Part shown: positions 11,867 to 20,623 of the stretch, piece by piece
Position numbering within the stretch: the stretch's first letter is position 1
Layout of the letters: each line of letters opens with the position of its first letter
Assembly (NCBI RefSeq): GCF_021496725.1
Contig: NZ_CP051215.1
Location: 620,001 to 684,000, forward strand
Length of the DNA: 64,000 nt
Direction: 5' to 3'
DNA from: Spiroplasma platyhelix PALS-1
GTDB lineage: Bacteria; Bacillota_I; Bacilli_A; Mycoplasmatales; VBWQ01
The notes under the pieces: model-generated
What the model was told of the DNA's origin: nothing
Databases searched by the model: none
Seen by the model: the letters and a program-made list of their open reading frames with translations, nothing else
Program-made: the position numbers and the translations under genes

Positions 11867-12276
11867 TAACGCTTTGAGAATTGTGGCGCTTTACGTGCTG
11901 CTTTTAATCCATATTTTTTACGTTCTTTAATTCTAGCATCTCTAGTTAGTAATGCATTAGCGCGTAACACATCACGATATTCTTTAGATACTTTCATTAA
12001 AGCTTTAGCAATAGCTAAACGTGCTGCTCCTGCTTGACCAGATTTTCCACCACCATCAACATTAATACGAACATCAAATTTTGTTAAAGTATCAGTTACA
12101 TTTAAAGGTAGTAACATATCTTTAACTAACAATTCTTGGGCAAAGAAAGTCATTGGTTCTACACCATTCACTAAAACACTACCTTTTGCAGCAGCATTTG
12201 TTAAATGAACACGTGCAACTGAACTTTTTCTTCCACCAGAACTACTATATGTAGTTAATTTATTAGTTGTTGCCAT
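11866..12276 (-). CDS. rpsI: 30S ribosomal protein S9
   Basis: At 136 residues it matches S9: YSSSGGRKSSVARVHL near the start, INVDGGGKSGQAGAARLAIAKAL in the centre and the conserved basic tail LLTRDARIKERKKYGLKAARKAPQFSKR ending in Lys-Arg, which reaches the ribosomal P site. It lies three bases downstream of rplM with its own AAGGAG site inside the end of rplM. Confidence 0.97.
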   Translation of the reverse strand: MATTNKLTTYSSSGGRKSSVARVHLTNAAAKGSVLVNGVEPMTFFAQELLVKDMLLPLNVTDTLTKFDVRINVDGGGKSGQAGAARLAIAKALMKVSKEYRDVLRANALLTRDARIKERKKYGLKAARKAPQFSKR

Positions 12277-12279
12277 TGG

Positions 12280-12723
12280 TTACTCCTTCTTTTGATCTAA
12301 CACTCAAACTTCAGGGTTTTGAGCTTGATGTTGATGTTGATCAGAATTATAAACATGTAAATGAGTTAATTGTTTTCTACCTAAAGTTGTGCTTGGAAGC
12401 ATTCCTTTAATAGCAATTTCAATTACTTCTGCAGCATTTTTATTTAACATGTCTTGAGCTTTACGCACTCTTAATCCACCTGGATATTGTGAGTGATTGT
12501 AATACTTCTTGTCTTGCAGCTTTTTGCCTGTTAGTTTAATTTTGTCAGCGTTAATAATAATAACAAAATCACCACAGTCAATATATGGAGTAAAGATAGC
12601 TTTATCTTTACCACGTAATTTTTTAGCAACTTCACTTGCTAAACGCCCTAAAACAATTCCAGTAGCATCAATAACATATCATTTTTTTTCAATGTTATCG
12701 AATTTCATAGTTGTTTGACGCAT
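12280..12723 (-). CDS. rplM: 50S ribosomal protein L13
   Basis: The 147-residue product begins [20 protein letters not shown] and contains [41 protein letters not shown] and the L13 signature [23 protein letters not shown] encodes Trp. It heads the conserved rplM-rpsI operon and has a promoter and a short structured leader upstream. Confidence 0.97.
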
Positions 12724-12737
12724 AATTTGCTTCTCCT

Positions 12738-12768
12738 TGAATTGTAACTTTACCGGGGCTACAATTGC
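12738..12768 (-). promoter_or_regulatory. Hairpin in the rplM leader, possible L13 autoregulatory element
   Basis: In the roughly 50-base 5' leader of rplM, AATTGTA (12740-12746) is complementary to TACAATT (12760-12766), enclosing a loop with CCCCGG on the minus strand. Firmicutes have a known L13 leader RNA motif in this position, so autogenous control is plausible; I could not compare it with the family model. Confidence 0.4.
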
Positions 12769-12782
12769 TTAAAGCATTAGTA

Positions 12783-12811
12783 ATTATACTCAATATTATT
12801 AATTAAAGCAA
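12783..12811 (-). promoter_or_regulatory. rplM-rpsI promoter
   Basis: On the minus strand TTGCTT (12806-12811) and TATAAT (12783-12788) are separated by exactly 17 bases, a good sigma-70 type promoter placing the start about 53 bases before rplM. Confidence 0.7.
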
Positions 12812-12966
12812 CCATAACTTAATTAAAGTCACATTTTTTTATAAAAAAATTATTTTTTAAAAATTAGTTTGAAAACCTATTTTTTAAATTTTTTTTATGT
12901 AAAATACAATTAATTAAGAAAGGGGTAAATTAATAAAATTTTGATTATAAAAAGGGGGTAAATTTT

Positions 12967-14151
12967 ATGAATCAAAAAACAATTGAACCATTAGTTGCTG
13001 AAAAAAATAAAGTTAAAACTCAAAGAACAAGTAAATATGAACTATTGCGTTTTTTAGGTGCTTTCTTTGTTCTAGCATTTCATTGTTTAGGTAGCAAGTA
13101 TACTTGAACATGATCAGTGTTTAATATTTTTTTAGTCGTACCAGTACCATTATTTATCATTTTAAGTGGCTTTTTCTTAGCTAATAGTAGCAAAGCAAAG
13201 ATTCTAAAATATTTATGAATGTTATTAATATTTTATTTAATAAATATTTTCATTTCTTTCTTTTTCTTTAAATATGATTTAATTCATGAAAATGCTCGTT
13301 ATCGTGTTAGTTGAGAATGAGTACTAGCATTTGGATGAGGACCATGATGATATTTTTGAACAATTCCAATCTTATACTTACTAGCACCCTTTCTTAATTT
13401 TGGTCTAAAATCAGTTAATAAATGATATTCATTAACATTTATTATTATTTTTTATTTCATCTGATTCTTTACAATGAATATAATTGTCTATCCACAAAGA
13501 TTAGTAGCTGCTGGACAAATTATTTTCTTTATGATTATTTATATGCTTGGTGCATGATGAAAACTTTATGGTGCACAACCAAAACCAAAAAATCTGACAC
13601 TAAAAATTGCAATTACTACTTTAGTTACAATTGAAGTAATCAACTTAATTTTATTTGCTACTTTAAAAGTTTCATTATTTACTATGGCGGCTAATTGAGT
13701 TGTTGGAGGATATGATAGCGTAGCAGAAGTACCTGCAACTTTTGCTAATAAAGATACAAGTCAACCATTCACTATTATTTCTGCTTTAGCAATATTCATT
13801 ATTTTTCAAAATTTAAAATGAAACTATAACTGATTTTTTAACTTCTTAGGAAAACTATCAGTACCAATTTTTCTTTATCATTTTGCATTTATGAATATTG
13901 TTAATGATACAATTGCACCAAATATTTTTGGCGGAATTGCTAATGCTGAAATAAAAGGTATTTTATCAACTTTATTAATTGCAGTGATCACTATCGCTTT
14001 TTCAAGCGTTATTATTTATCCAGTAGAATATGGTGTTGCTAAAGGTGTCTCATTAACTCATTATGTTATCAATAAATCTAAAGATTTTGTTTTTAAAAAC
14101 AAAAAAGTTAATGTTGAAGATAGCAAAAGCAATAAAAAAATTAAATTATAG
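12967..14151 (+). CDS. Acyltransferase 3 family membrane protein
   Basis: The 394-residue protein has about ten hydrophobic helices and the acyltransferase-3 (OafA/YrhL) pattern: KYELLRFLGAFFVLAFHC, with the catalytic-type His in the first helix, an Arg-containing first helix start, and LGKLSVPIFLYHFAFM near the C-terminus. Such enzymes move acyl groups onto extracytoplasmic sugars or lipids. UGA encodes many Trp residues. The C-terminus is a Lys-rich cytoplasmic tail. A second, divergent member is at 53397-54533. An AAAGGGGGTAAATTTT site precedes the start. Confidence 0.8.
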
Positions 14152-14156
14152 CAAAT

Positions 14157-14196
14157 AAAAAATAGTTCTAAGAATCCTTAGAACTATTTTTTATTT
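14157..14196. terminator. Bidirectional terminator
   Basis: AAATAGTTCTAAG pairs with CTTAGAACTATTT around AATC, with T runs on both strands, between two convergent genes. Confidence 0.85.
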
Positions 14197-14957
14197 TTAC
14201 CTTGTTGCTTATAAATAATTCAATTATATAAGGTTGTAAATCCCAAGACAATTAAACCAATTAAAACTAAAGCAATAATCAATCAAGCTCAACCTGCTAG
14301 ACCATAAGATTTGGTATGAATATTGATAAAGAAATATTGATAAGCAAATGCCTTACCAGCATTATAACGAAACTCACCACGAATCAACATCGTAACTAAT
14401 CAAACAATTGGATAAACATAAAATATAACAAGTTTTTCTTTTAAGAATTTTTTAGTTTCTAAAACTGATCCTTTTTCTTTATTCATAAAAGCTAAGAAGT
14501 AAACAATCATCACAATGGGAACAATCATATGTTCAACAACACTAGTAAATCAAAAAGAGAAACCTGTAATATTTATTTGTGTTGGAAGCAACATAGTATT
14601 ATAAATAAGTCCTGTAATGGTAATGAATGTTGTTACTCCTAATGCCATATATGGACCAAATCACTTACTCGTTTTCTTACCTTCTTGACTATGAAAGATT
14701 GCAGAAAGAAGAAATCATAAAGCAACAAAAATATTAGTTTGAATTGTAAAGTAAGAAAAGAAATTTAAGGTGTAGTCTCCTTTATCTTGAATAAATCATT
14801 CTCAATTTGGTGCTATTTCTTTCTCAGCATCAGAAACTGTAATTCCATTAATTAGCGGATTTAATCAATTATACAATAATGTTGCAATGAAAAATAAACT
14901 AAAAATAAGCTTAAAATAAAACTTTCAATCTGTTAGATAAGATTTAAAAACTTGCAA
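14184..14957 (-). CDS. Pr6Pr-family (FAR-17a/AIG1-like) membrane protein
   Basis: The 257-residue protein has six predicted membrane helices and the features of the Pr6Pr family: NFFSYFTIQTNIFVALWFL after the first helix, a helix with TFITITGLIYNTMLL, VVEHMIVPIVMIVYFL with a conserved His, and YPIVWLVTMLIRGEF. The function of bacterial members is unknown; animal relatives hydrolyse fatty-acid esters of hydroxy fatty acids. TTG at 14957 is chosen as start because AAAGGAG lies nine bases upstream and no ATG is near. Many Trp codons are UGA. Confidence 0.7.
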
Positions 14958-15033
14958 AATATATATCTCCTTTAACCTAAATTAACTAAATTATAACAAA
15001 GCAAAAATTAATTCTTACTTTCATGCTGTCAAT

Positions 15034-15062
15034 TTGACAAATATCTACATATCTACTATAAT
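15034..15062 (+). promoter_or_regulatory. Perfect-consensus promoter of rpsD
   Basis: TTGACA at 15034-15039 and TATAAT at 15057-15062 are separated by exactly 17 bases, a full sigma-70 consensus. It places the rpsD start at about 15069, leaving a leader of about 170 bases. Confidence 0.85.
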
Positions 15063-15068
15063 TAATTA

Positions 15069-15242
15069 GCAATTCACAAAAGCAGCAAATAAATATTATT
15101 AAGTCTAAAAAAGTTTTTCAATTTATATTTTGTTCTAATTGATTGAAAGTAATCTGAGCTGTTCAGACGAAAGAAAAACTCTCTTAATAAGGATTTATTA
15201 AAGTCTCTTTGTGTTTGTTTACGCACATAAGGAGGTTTTTTT
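15069..15242 (+). promoter_or_regulatory. Long structured leader of rpsD
   Basis: The 5' untranslated region is unusually long for this genome. AGTTTTTC near 15109 is complementary to GAAAAACT near 15170, a small CTGAGCTGTTCAG hairpin sits between them, and TAATAAGGATTTATTA forms another hairpin before the AAGGAGG site. In Bacillus S4 represses its own gene through the leader; a comparable role is an inference. Confidence 0.4.
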
Positions 15243-15854
15243 ATGGCAAGATATACAGGACCAATGTTTAAGAAATCAAGAAGATTAAGTTTTTCTGTTT
15301 TAGAATCAGGTAAGGAATTTACTAAAGGTAAGAAACGTACTTACGCTCCAGGTCAACACGGAGCAAAAAAAGTTAAACTTTCTACTTATGGTCAACAACT
15401 ACAAGAAAAACAAAAAATTCGTTTTACTTACGGTTTAAATGCTAGACAATTAAAAAATGCATTTAACAAAGCTAAAATGCAACATGGTGTTACTGGTACT
15501 AATTTATTAACTATTTTAGAATCAAGATTAGACAATATTGTTTATCGTTTTGGGTTAACTCTAACAAGAAATGGTGCAAGACAATTAGTAAATCATGGAC
15601 ATGTATTAGTTAATGGGAAGAGAATTGATATTCCTTCATACCAAGTAAAAATTAATGATATTATTACTATTGATGAAAAATCAAAGAAAAATGTTAAGAT
15701 TGTAGAAGCTTTACAAGTAAATGCTTCAACTCTACCATTTGTTGAATTTGATAAAAAAACATTCACTGGTAAGTATTTAAGAGCACCAATCAGAGAAGAA
15801 TTAAACTCTGACTTACAAGAAGCACTTGTAATTGAATCATATGGTCGTGCTTAA
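15243..15854 (+). CDS. rpsD: 30S ribosomal protein S4
   Basis: The 203-residue protein starts MARYTGPMFKKSRRLSFSV and contains the Firmicute-type YAPGQHGAKK, KQKIRFTYGLNARQL, then the S4 RNA-binding domain with SRLDNIVYRFGLTLTRNGARQLVNHGHVLVNGKRIDIPSY. S4 nucleates assembly of the 30S body. It is monocistronic, with a strong promoter, long leader and AAGGAGG ribosome binding site, and its own terminator. Confidence 0.97.
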   Translation: MARYTGPMFKKSRRLSFSVLESGKEFTKGKKRTYAPGQHGAKKVKLSTYGQQLQEKQKIRFTYGLNARQLKNAFNKAKMQHGVTGTNLLTILESRLDNIVYRFGLTLTRNGARQLVNHGHVLVNGKRIDIPSYQVKINDIITIDEKSKKNVKIVEALQVNASTLPFVEFDKKTFTGKYLRAPIREELNSDLQEALVIESYGRA

Positions 15855-15861
15855 GAAAACT

Positions 15862-15902
15862 AAAAATCGTTGTTAGTTAACTAACAACGATTTTTTTATT
15901 TT
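15862..15902 (+). terminator. rpsD terminator
   Basis: AAAAATCGTTGTTAG and CTAACAACGATTTTT form a near-perfect hairpin followed by TTATTTTTTTA. Confidence 0.9.
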
Positions 15903-15912
15903 TTTATATACT

Positions 15913-16068
15913 TTATTTATTTTCTAATGCTTTAATTCTATCTTCTAAAACATTAATTGTATTGATGACGATTTGATCATTATTTGCTCTCACTCTTGCT
16001 TCTGCATTTAATTGCTCTAATGTTGCATAAGTAACAAAAGTATCTGATTTTTTAGTTTCATTCCCCAT
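15913..16068 (-). CDS. 51-aa orphan member of the YATIxQLN family
   Basis: This short gene has a good AGAGGT ribosome binding site. Its product reads MGNETKKSDTFVTYATLEQL followed by NAEARVRANND and a leucine-zipper-like end INTINVLEDRIKALENK. The Y-A-T-(L/I)-x-Q-L-N-x-E-x-x-x-R-A-N-x-D core is the same as the N-terminus of the repeat proteins at 58281, 59965 and 63509. It has no signal peptide or membrane helix and could form a short coiled coil. It may be a free-standing copy of that module or a decayed remnant; the intact start, ribosome binding site and stop favour a real gene. Confidence 0.65.
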   Translation of the reverse strand: MGNETKKSDTFVTYATLEQLNAEARVRANNDQIVINTINVLEDRIKALENK

Positions 16069-16212
16069 TAATGTACCTCTTTCAAAATTTATAAATAAAA
16101 TACTTTAAACTATTTACCCTTTAGTTTAAGCAATTTAATTATTGCATCTCTTTTTATATTTGACATGTTTATTAAATAAGAATTTTAAAAACCAAATACT
16201 TAATAACATCCA

Positions 16213-17820
16213 CTATTCATGGAACACAAGATAATAGTGACGCTTTCCTTTTTTAATTAGTGTTATTTGTTGATTAATTGCTGCTTTTTTACTAATAACA
16301 ACATTCTCATCAGTCATTTTTTCACCGTTGACACTAATAGCTCCATCATTAAGTAAATCCTTCACTTGTCTTTTTGACTGACAAATTTTATTATCAACTA
16401 AAAGCGTTGCAAGATTTTGATCACTAACTTGTTTGATAATTGGCACATCTTTAAATATTGCTAAAATTTCTTGTGCTGTTAGTTGTTTGATTTCATCTTT
16501 AAATAATGCATTAGTAATTTTTAGCGCTTGAAAGTATCCGGGTAACTTATGAATAAAAATTGTCACCACAGCTGCTAGAATTTTTTGACCAATTCTTAAC
16601 TTAGGATTTTTTTGATGTAAATTCAAAATGAAAGCAATTTGATCTTCTTCAAAGAAAGTTAGCGCAGCTAGTAGTTTCTTTAAATCACTATCTTCTTGAT
16701 TGAAAAGAAATTGATAGAAATCATAAGTTGAAGTTTTTTCTGCTGCTAGAAAGATTGCTCCTTGTTCACTCTTACCAAATTTTTCACCGTTAGCTTTAGT
16801 TAGTAAATTAATTGTTAGCCCTGCTGCTTGTGAACTCTCACCAACTTTTTTTCTAATCAACTCAAGGCCAGTAGTGATGTTGCCTCATTGATCACTTCCT
16901 CCAGATTGTAAGAAACATTCTTCTTTAGTATATAAGTGATAAAAATCATAACTTTGTAGCACCATATAAGAAAATTCAGTATAAGAAATCCCAGTTTCTA
17001 AACGTTTAGCAACCATTTCTTTGCCCAACATTTGATTGATGTTGAAATCCTTTCCAACATCTCTTAAAAAATTAATAATATTAATTTGTCCCAATCAGTC
17101 ATTATTATTTAGCACTTTAATATTCTTAATGGCATTAGTTGCGCTGTGGCCTCATGTTAGTTCAGAAAACTGAACTCAAGCTTGAGTTCAAACTTTGATG
17201 TAACCTAGTAAGTCTGAGAAATTTAAATTTGCTAAATTTTCTTGTTGCTTTAAATAGTTGGGATCTAATTTTAAAATTTGATAGAATTCATTCAACTCTT
17301 GATTAGATAATCCAACTTCTTGCAGTGGTAAAGGTAATTTTTTTAAAACTGCAATTAAACTATTTTGATATTGTGCATTAGGATTGATACTTTTAAAAAC
17401 CATATCTAACATTTCATAGTCATTATTATTCAACAAATTAAACTCACGAATTAATTCTAAAGCATTAAAATCACTAGTAGCTTTATGGTTAACCAAACTT
17501 GTTAGTTGCTTACTAATTGATTTAAGATTATTTGCTAATTGTTCAGTATCTAATAAGTTACGCTCTTGACTCTTACCACTTGGATCACCAATCATCCCAG
17601 TTGCGCCTCCAACAAGAGCAATTGCTTGAAAACCAAATAAAGCAAATCTTCTTAATAAGATAATTTGCATTAAATTTCCTAAATGTAAAGAATCATTTGT
17701 TGGGTCAAAACCGCAATAAATTCCTTTTTGTAATTTTTGCGCATTTAAAATCTTGTCTGAATTACTAATGTCCTTCACGAGATTGCGTCATTTTAATTCA
17801 TCAATAATATTATTTGTCAT
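16213..17820 (-). CDS. tyrS: Tyrosyl-tRNA synthetase with a ~120-residue insertion
   Basis: The 535-residue enzyme charges tRNA-Tyr. Class I motifs are present: [15 protein letters not shown] (HLGN at 46-49), [13 protein letters not shown] at 71-83, VLNNNDWLG at 236-244, [12 protein letters not shown] near 304-314 and the KMSKS equivalent KFGKS at 347-351; an S4-type tRNA-binding domain ends the protein. Bacterial TyrRS is usually about 400-430 residues. The excess lies at about residues 111-232, between the GDPSGK segment and NNDWLG, where sequence normally runs on directly. The insert is helical and polar and includes [10 protein letters not shown], which looks like the following VLNNNDWLGQ. 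All key residues are intact, so the enzyme should work. Its function for the insert is unknown. Confidence 0.92.
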
Positions 17821-17838
17821 TTTTACTCCTAGTTAGTT

Positions 17839-18303
17839 CTATTTATCAAAAATTTCATCAAGAATTTCTGAAACAGTGCTAGTAGCATTAGTGTTACTAG
17901 ATTCATAATTCAAATCTTCTACAACACTAAGATCAAAATCAGAAATAGTTGATAGATCAGAAGTTTTTTCTAAATTGTCACGAAAATTTAAATAATTAGA
18001 AGGTAATGCAGCTTTAATCTCTTCATTTTCTTTTTGCTTGTGATATTGTCGTAAAACATCTGTATCTGTTTTTGAACTTTCTTGATATTGTTTTGCTTTA
18101 TCTATCTTAGTTTGAGCTTCTAGTTCTTCTTCAATTTGCTTTTCTAAATAATTTGTTTCTGTCAGACATTCATCATCTACTTTTTTTTCTTCATTCTTTC
18201 CAGGAACAACACGATTTTGATATTCATGACCAAACATTGGTGAGATAACTTCATCTAAAAATTGATCAGATTTTTTTTGATTGTTATTATTATTGATATC
18301 CAC
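17839..18303 (-). CDS. Acidic hypothetical protein
   Basis: A 154-residue soluble, highly charged protein starting at GTG 18303 behind AGAGGTG. It begins with an Asn run, has SPMFGHEYQNRVVPGKNEEKK, a central Glu/Gln-rich helical stretch (about 48-95) likely to form a coiled coil, and a Ser/Asp-rich end SEILDEIFDK. No membrane segment or known domain is visible. It lies 19 bases upstream of tyrS in the same direction and is likely co-transcribed. I do not recognise a family. Confidence 0.7.
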   Translation of the reverse strand: MDINNNNNQKKSDQFLDEVISPMFGHEYQNRVVPGKNEEKKVDDECLTETNYLEKQIEEELEAQTKIDKAKQYQESSKTDTDVLRQYHKQKENEEIKAALPSNYLNFRDNLEKTSDLSTISDFDLSVVEDLNYESSNTNATSTVSEILDEIFDK

Positions 18304-18376
18304 TATAGTTCACCTCTTTAATTTAATCAACTTTATTACTTATTATAACACTTTACGATTTTTATTAAGGACAATT

Positions 18377-18414
18377 AAAAAAAGAATGTCTCTAAATAAG
18401 ACATTCTTTTTTTA
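18377..18414 (-). terminator. Terminator downstream of the XRE regulator
   Basis: AAAGAATGTCT and AGACATTCTTT form a hairpin around CTAAATA with T runs on both strands. Confidence 0.85.
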
Positions 18415-18420
18415 AATATT

Positions 18421-18690
18421 CTACTCGAATCCTTCAGCAAAGAATTCCGCAATTGTTACATCCAACCCATGAATAATTTTAAAAATTGCTACTAATGAAA
18501 CATTTCTTGTTCCTCTTTCTGCATCTGAAATGTAATTTCGATGCAGTCCACTTACTTCACTTAATTTTTCTTGCGAAAATTTTTTACCTTTTTGATGACG
18601 TAACTGTTTCATTCTTCTGCCAAATGCTACTAAAAAATCTTTTCTTTGTAAATCTTTATTTTCAAACTCTCTATTAATAATATTAATCAT
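18421..18690 (-). CDS. XRE-family helix-turn-helix regulator
   Basis: An 89-residue DNA-binding protein whose body is one Cro/CI-type HTH domain: FGRRMKQLRHQKGKKFSQEKLSEVSGLHRNYISDAERGTRNVSLVAIFKIIHGLDVTIAEFF. The ERGTRNVS loop and ISDAE recognition helix are typical. There is no effector domain. Start 18690 is preferred over the in-frame ATG at 18714 because AGAGGTG lies directly before it. It follows whiA by 13 bases and so belongs to the hprK-lgt-trxB-whiA cluster. Confidence 0.88.
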   Translation of the reverse strand: MINIINREFENKDLQRKDFLVAFGRRMKQLRHQKGKKFSQEKLSEVSGLHRNYISDAERGTRNVSLVAIFKIIHGLDVTIAEFFAEGFE

Positions 18691-18703
18691 TCTACACCTC
18701 TTT

Positions 18704-19645
18704 TTAAAAAGCATCAGAAGTTAGATTGCTAACAATTTCGTGATACTTTTTCCTTAATTCCCTCATTAAATGATTAACCCCTGATTTTGTAATCATTTCT
18801 CCAGTTTTTTGATAGAACTCTTCACTCAATTCATTTAATGAAGCATCTTGATTAGCTAATCTAATATTAGCTAGAATTTGACATTTATCAGATAATTCAT
18901 TAAACCCATTAAGCTCTTTTATTTTATTAATCATTGCAATTTGCTTTAAACTAGCGTTAAAAGCTTTTTGTTGATTAGAAATATCAATATTGTTAAAACG
19001 ATTAATCGTATTCAGCAACTCTCTAGTAATTCTTTTTTCTTCAAAATTAAAAACTGCTTGTGGACAATCTAATAATTTCAAGAAATCAGAAATATCATTA
19101 GATCTTTTTAAATAAAGAACAAATTTATTTCTACGTTTAATAAACTTAAAATTTAATTTAAAGTTTTTTGCCAATAATTTTTGAACTAATCTGGCAAAAT
19201 TCATGCTATCAAATTGTAACTCCAAATGATAATTAGAAGTTTTTGGTGAATTGATACTTCCAGATACTAAAAAAATTCCAGCGATATATGCTCTAATACA
19301 ATGTTTTTTTATAATTTTATTTGCAAAATCAAAACTTTCATCTTGCAAACATAACTCATCAGTTATTTTATTAGTTAAATCTAATACTTCAATCAGGTAA
19401 CGATTAGTTTTTTGATATTTAATTGTTTTTATTCTAATATTACTTTCTTGAAATTGATTTTTCAACAAGGTAGCAATTAATTTAATTGTTGGTTTATGAA
19501 AACTAGCAATCTTAATTAAATTTTCACGACCATTATTACGTATTTTATTTAAACTAATAAAAGCTGAAAGCAACGATTTTTGGCAGCAATCTGCAAAAGA
19601 CTTTTGACAAATTTCGTCTTTTATCATCATAGTAAACGATGACAT
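18704..19645 (-). CDS. whiA: WhiA-family DNA-binding protein
   Basis: A 313-residue protein with the WhiA layout: a LAGLIDADG-like N-terminal region (RAYIAGIFLVSGSINSPKTSNYHLELQF) and a C-terminal HTH ending with SLNELSEEFYQKTGEMITKSGVNHLMRELRK, the family signature. ISNQQKAFNASLKQ matches the conserved linker. WhiA binds DNA and is linked to cell division in Firmicutes; mollicutes keep it. The ATG at 19645 has AGAGGTG at good distance; a GTG nine bases upstream overlaps that site. Gene order next to trxB, lgt and hprK is conserved. Confidence 0.93.
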   Translation of the reverse strand: MSSFTMMIKDEICQKSFADCCQKSLLSAFISLNKIRNNGRENLIKIASFHKPTIKLIATLLKNQFQESNIRIKTIKYQKTNRYLIEVLDLTNKITDELCLQDESFDFANKIIKKHCIRAYIAGIFLVSGSINSPKTSNYHLELQFDSMNFARLVQKLLAKNFKLNFKFIKRRNKFVLYLKRSNDISDFLKLLDCPQAVFNFEEKRITRELLNTINRFNNIDISNQQKAFNASLKQIAMINKIKELNGFNELSDKCQILANIRLANQDASLNELSEEFYQKTGEMITKSGVNHLMRELRKKYHEIVSNLTSDAF

Positions 19646-19672
19646 TAGTATCACCTCTTTATTTTACCTTTA

Positions 19673-20623
19673 TTAGTTCACATTATCAATATAGTTAATG
19701 ATATATTGTGCAGCAATGGCTCCATCATTTGTTGCAGTTACGATTTGTCGTAAATTCTTTTTTATGACATCTCCTGCAGCAAATAAACCAGGAATTTTCG
19801 TTTGACAAGTATCATCAACTAAAATATAACCTTCCTCATCACAAACACCTAAATGTCTTACAAACTCACTAATTGGATCACTACCAATATAAGGGAATAA
19901 AGCATCAGTTTTGATTTCACTAACTTCTTTAGTTTCTGTGTTTTCAATTTTTAATCCAACCACTTTATCAAGGTCACCCAGTACTTCAACAACACGATAA
20001 TTGACATGCATATTAATATTAGGATGATTTTTTACTCTTGCAACTGTCTTATCGTCTGCACGAAAACCTTCACGACGGTGAATTAAATTTAAATTATTAG
20101 TCATTCTTGTTAGATATAATGATTCCTCACAAGCAGCATATCCGCCTCCAACAACAGTGATTGTTTTATCTTTAAATAAAAAACCATCGCAAACACCACA
20201 ATAAGAAACACCCTTACCATAGTATTCATCTTCACCAGGAACACCAATTTTCTTTTCAACAGTACCTGTAGCAACAATCACTGCTTTGGCTGTTAATTTT
20301 TTGTTGCCCAGTAAATTGACTGTCTTGCTAGTATGATTAATATCATCGTCAATGCTAACAACTTCATCATAAATAACTTCAACATTTAATTTTTCAATTT
20401 GCTCATGCATCTTTGAAGCTAAAGTTTGACCATCAATAAAATCAAATCCTGGATAGTTTTCAACTTCTGAAGTTCTTGTCATTTTTCCACCAGGTAAAGC
20501 TTTTTCAATAATAACTGTTTTCAAATTAGCTCTTTGAGCATAAATTGCTGCTGTCATTCCTGCTGGACCAGCACCAATGATAATTAAATCATAATTATCT
20601 GTTGCTTTAATATTGCTTTTCAT
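19673..20623 (-). CDS. trxB: Thioredoxin reductase
   Basis: The 316-residue flavoprotein transfers electrons from NADPH to thioredoxin. It has the FAD-binding DLIIIGAGPAGMTAAIYA at the start, the redox pair SYCGVCDG (Cys142 and Cys145; the common form is CATC), NAD(P)-binding VVGGGYAACEE and GLFAAGDV near the end. Start 20623 follows AAAAGGGATG; longer in-frame starts lie inside lgt. The gene overlaps the end of lgt by 17 bases, so translation is probably coupled. Confidence 0.95.
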   Translation of the reverse strand: MKSNIKATDNYDLIIIGAGPAGMTAAIYAQRANLKTVIIEKALPGGKMTRTSEVENYPGFDFIDGQTLASKMHEQIEKLNVEVIYDEVVSIDDDINHTSKTVNLLGNKKLTAKAVIVATGTVEKKIGVPGEDEYYGKGVSYCGVCDGFLFKDKTITVVGGGYAACEESLYLTRMTNNLNLIHRREGFRADDKTVARVKNHPNINMHVNYRVVEVLGDLDKVVGLKIENTETKEVSEIKTDALFPYIGSDPISEFVRHLGVCDEEGYILVDDTCQTKIPGLFAAGDVIKKNLRQIVTATNDGAIAAQYIINYIDNVN

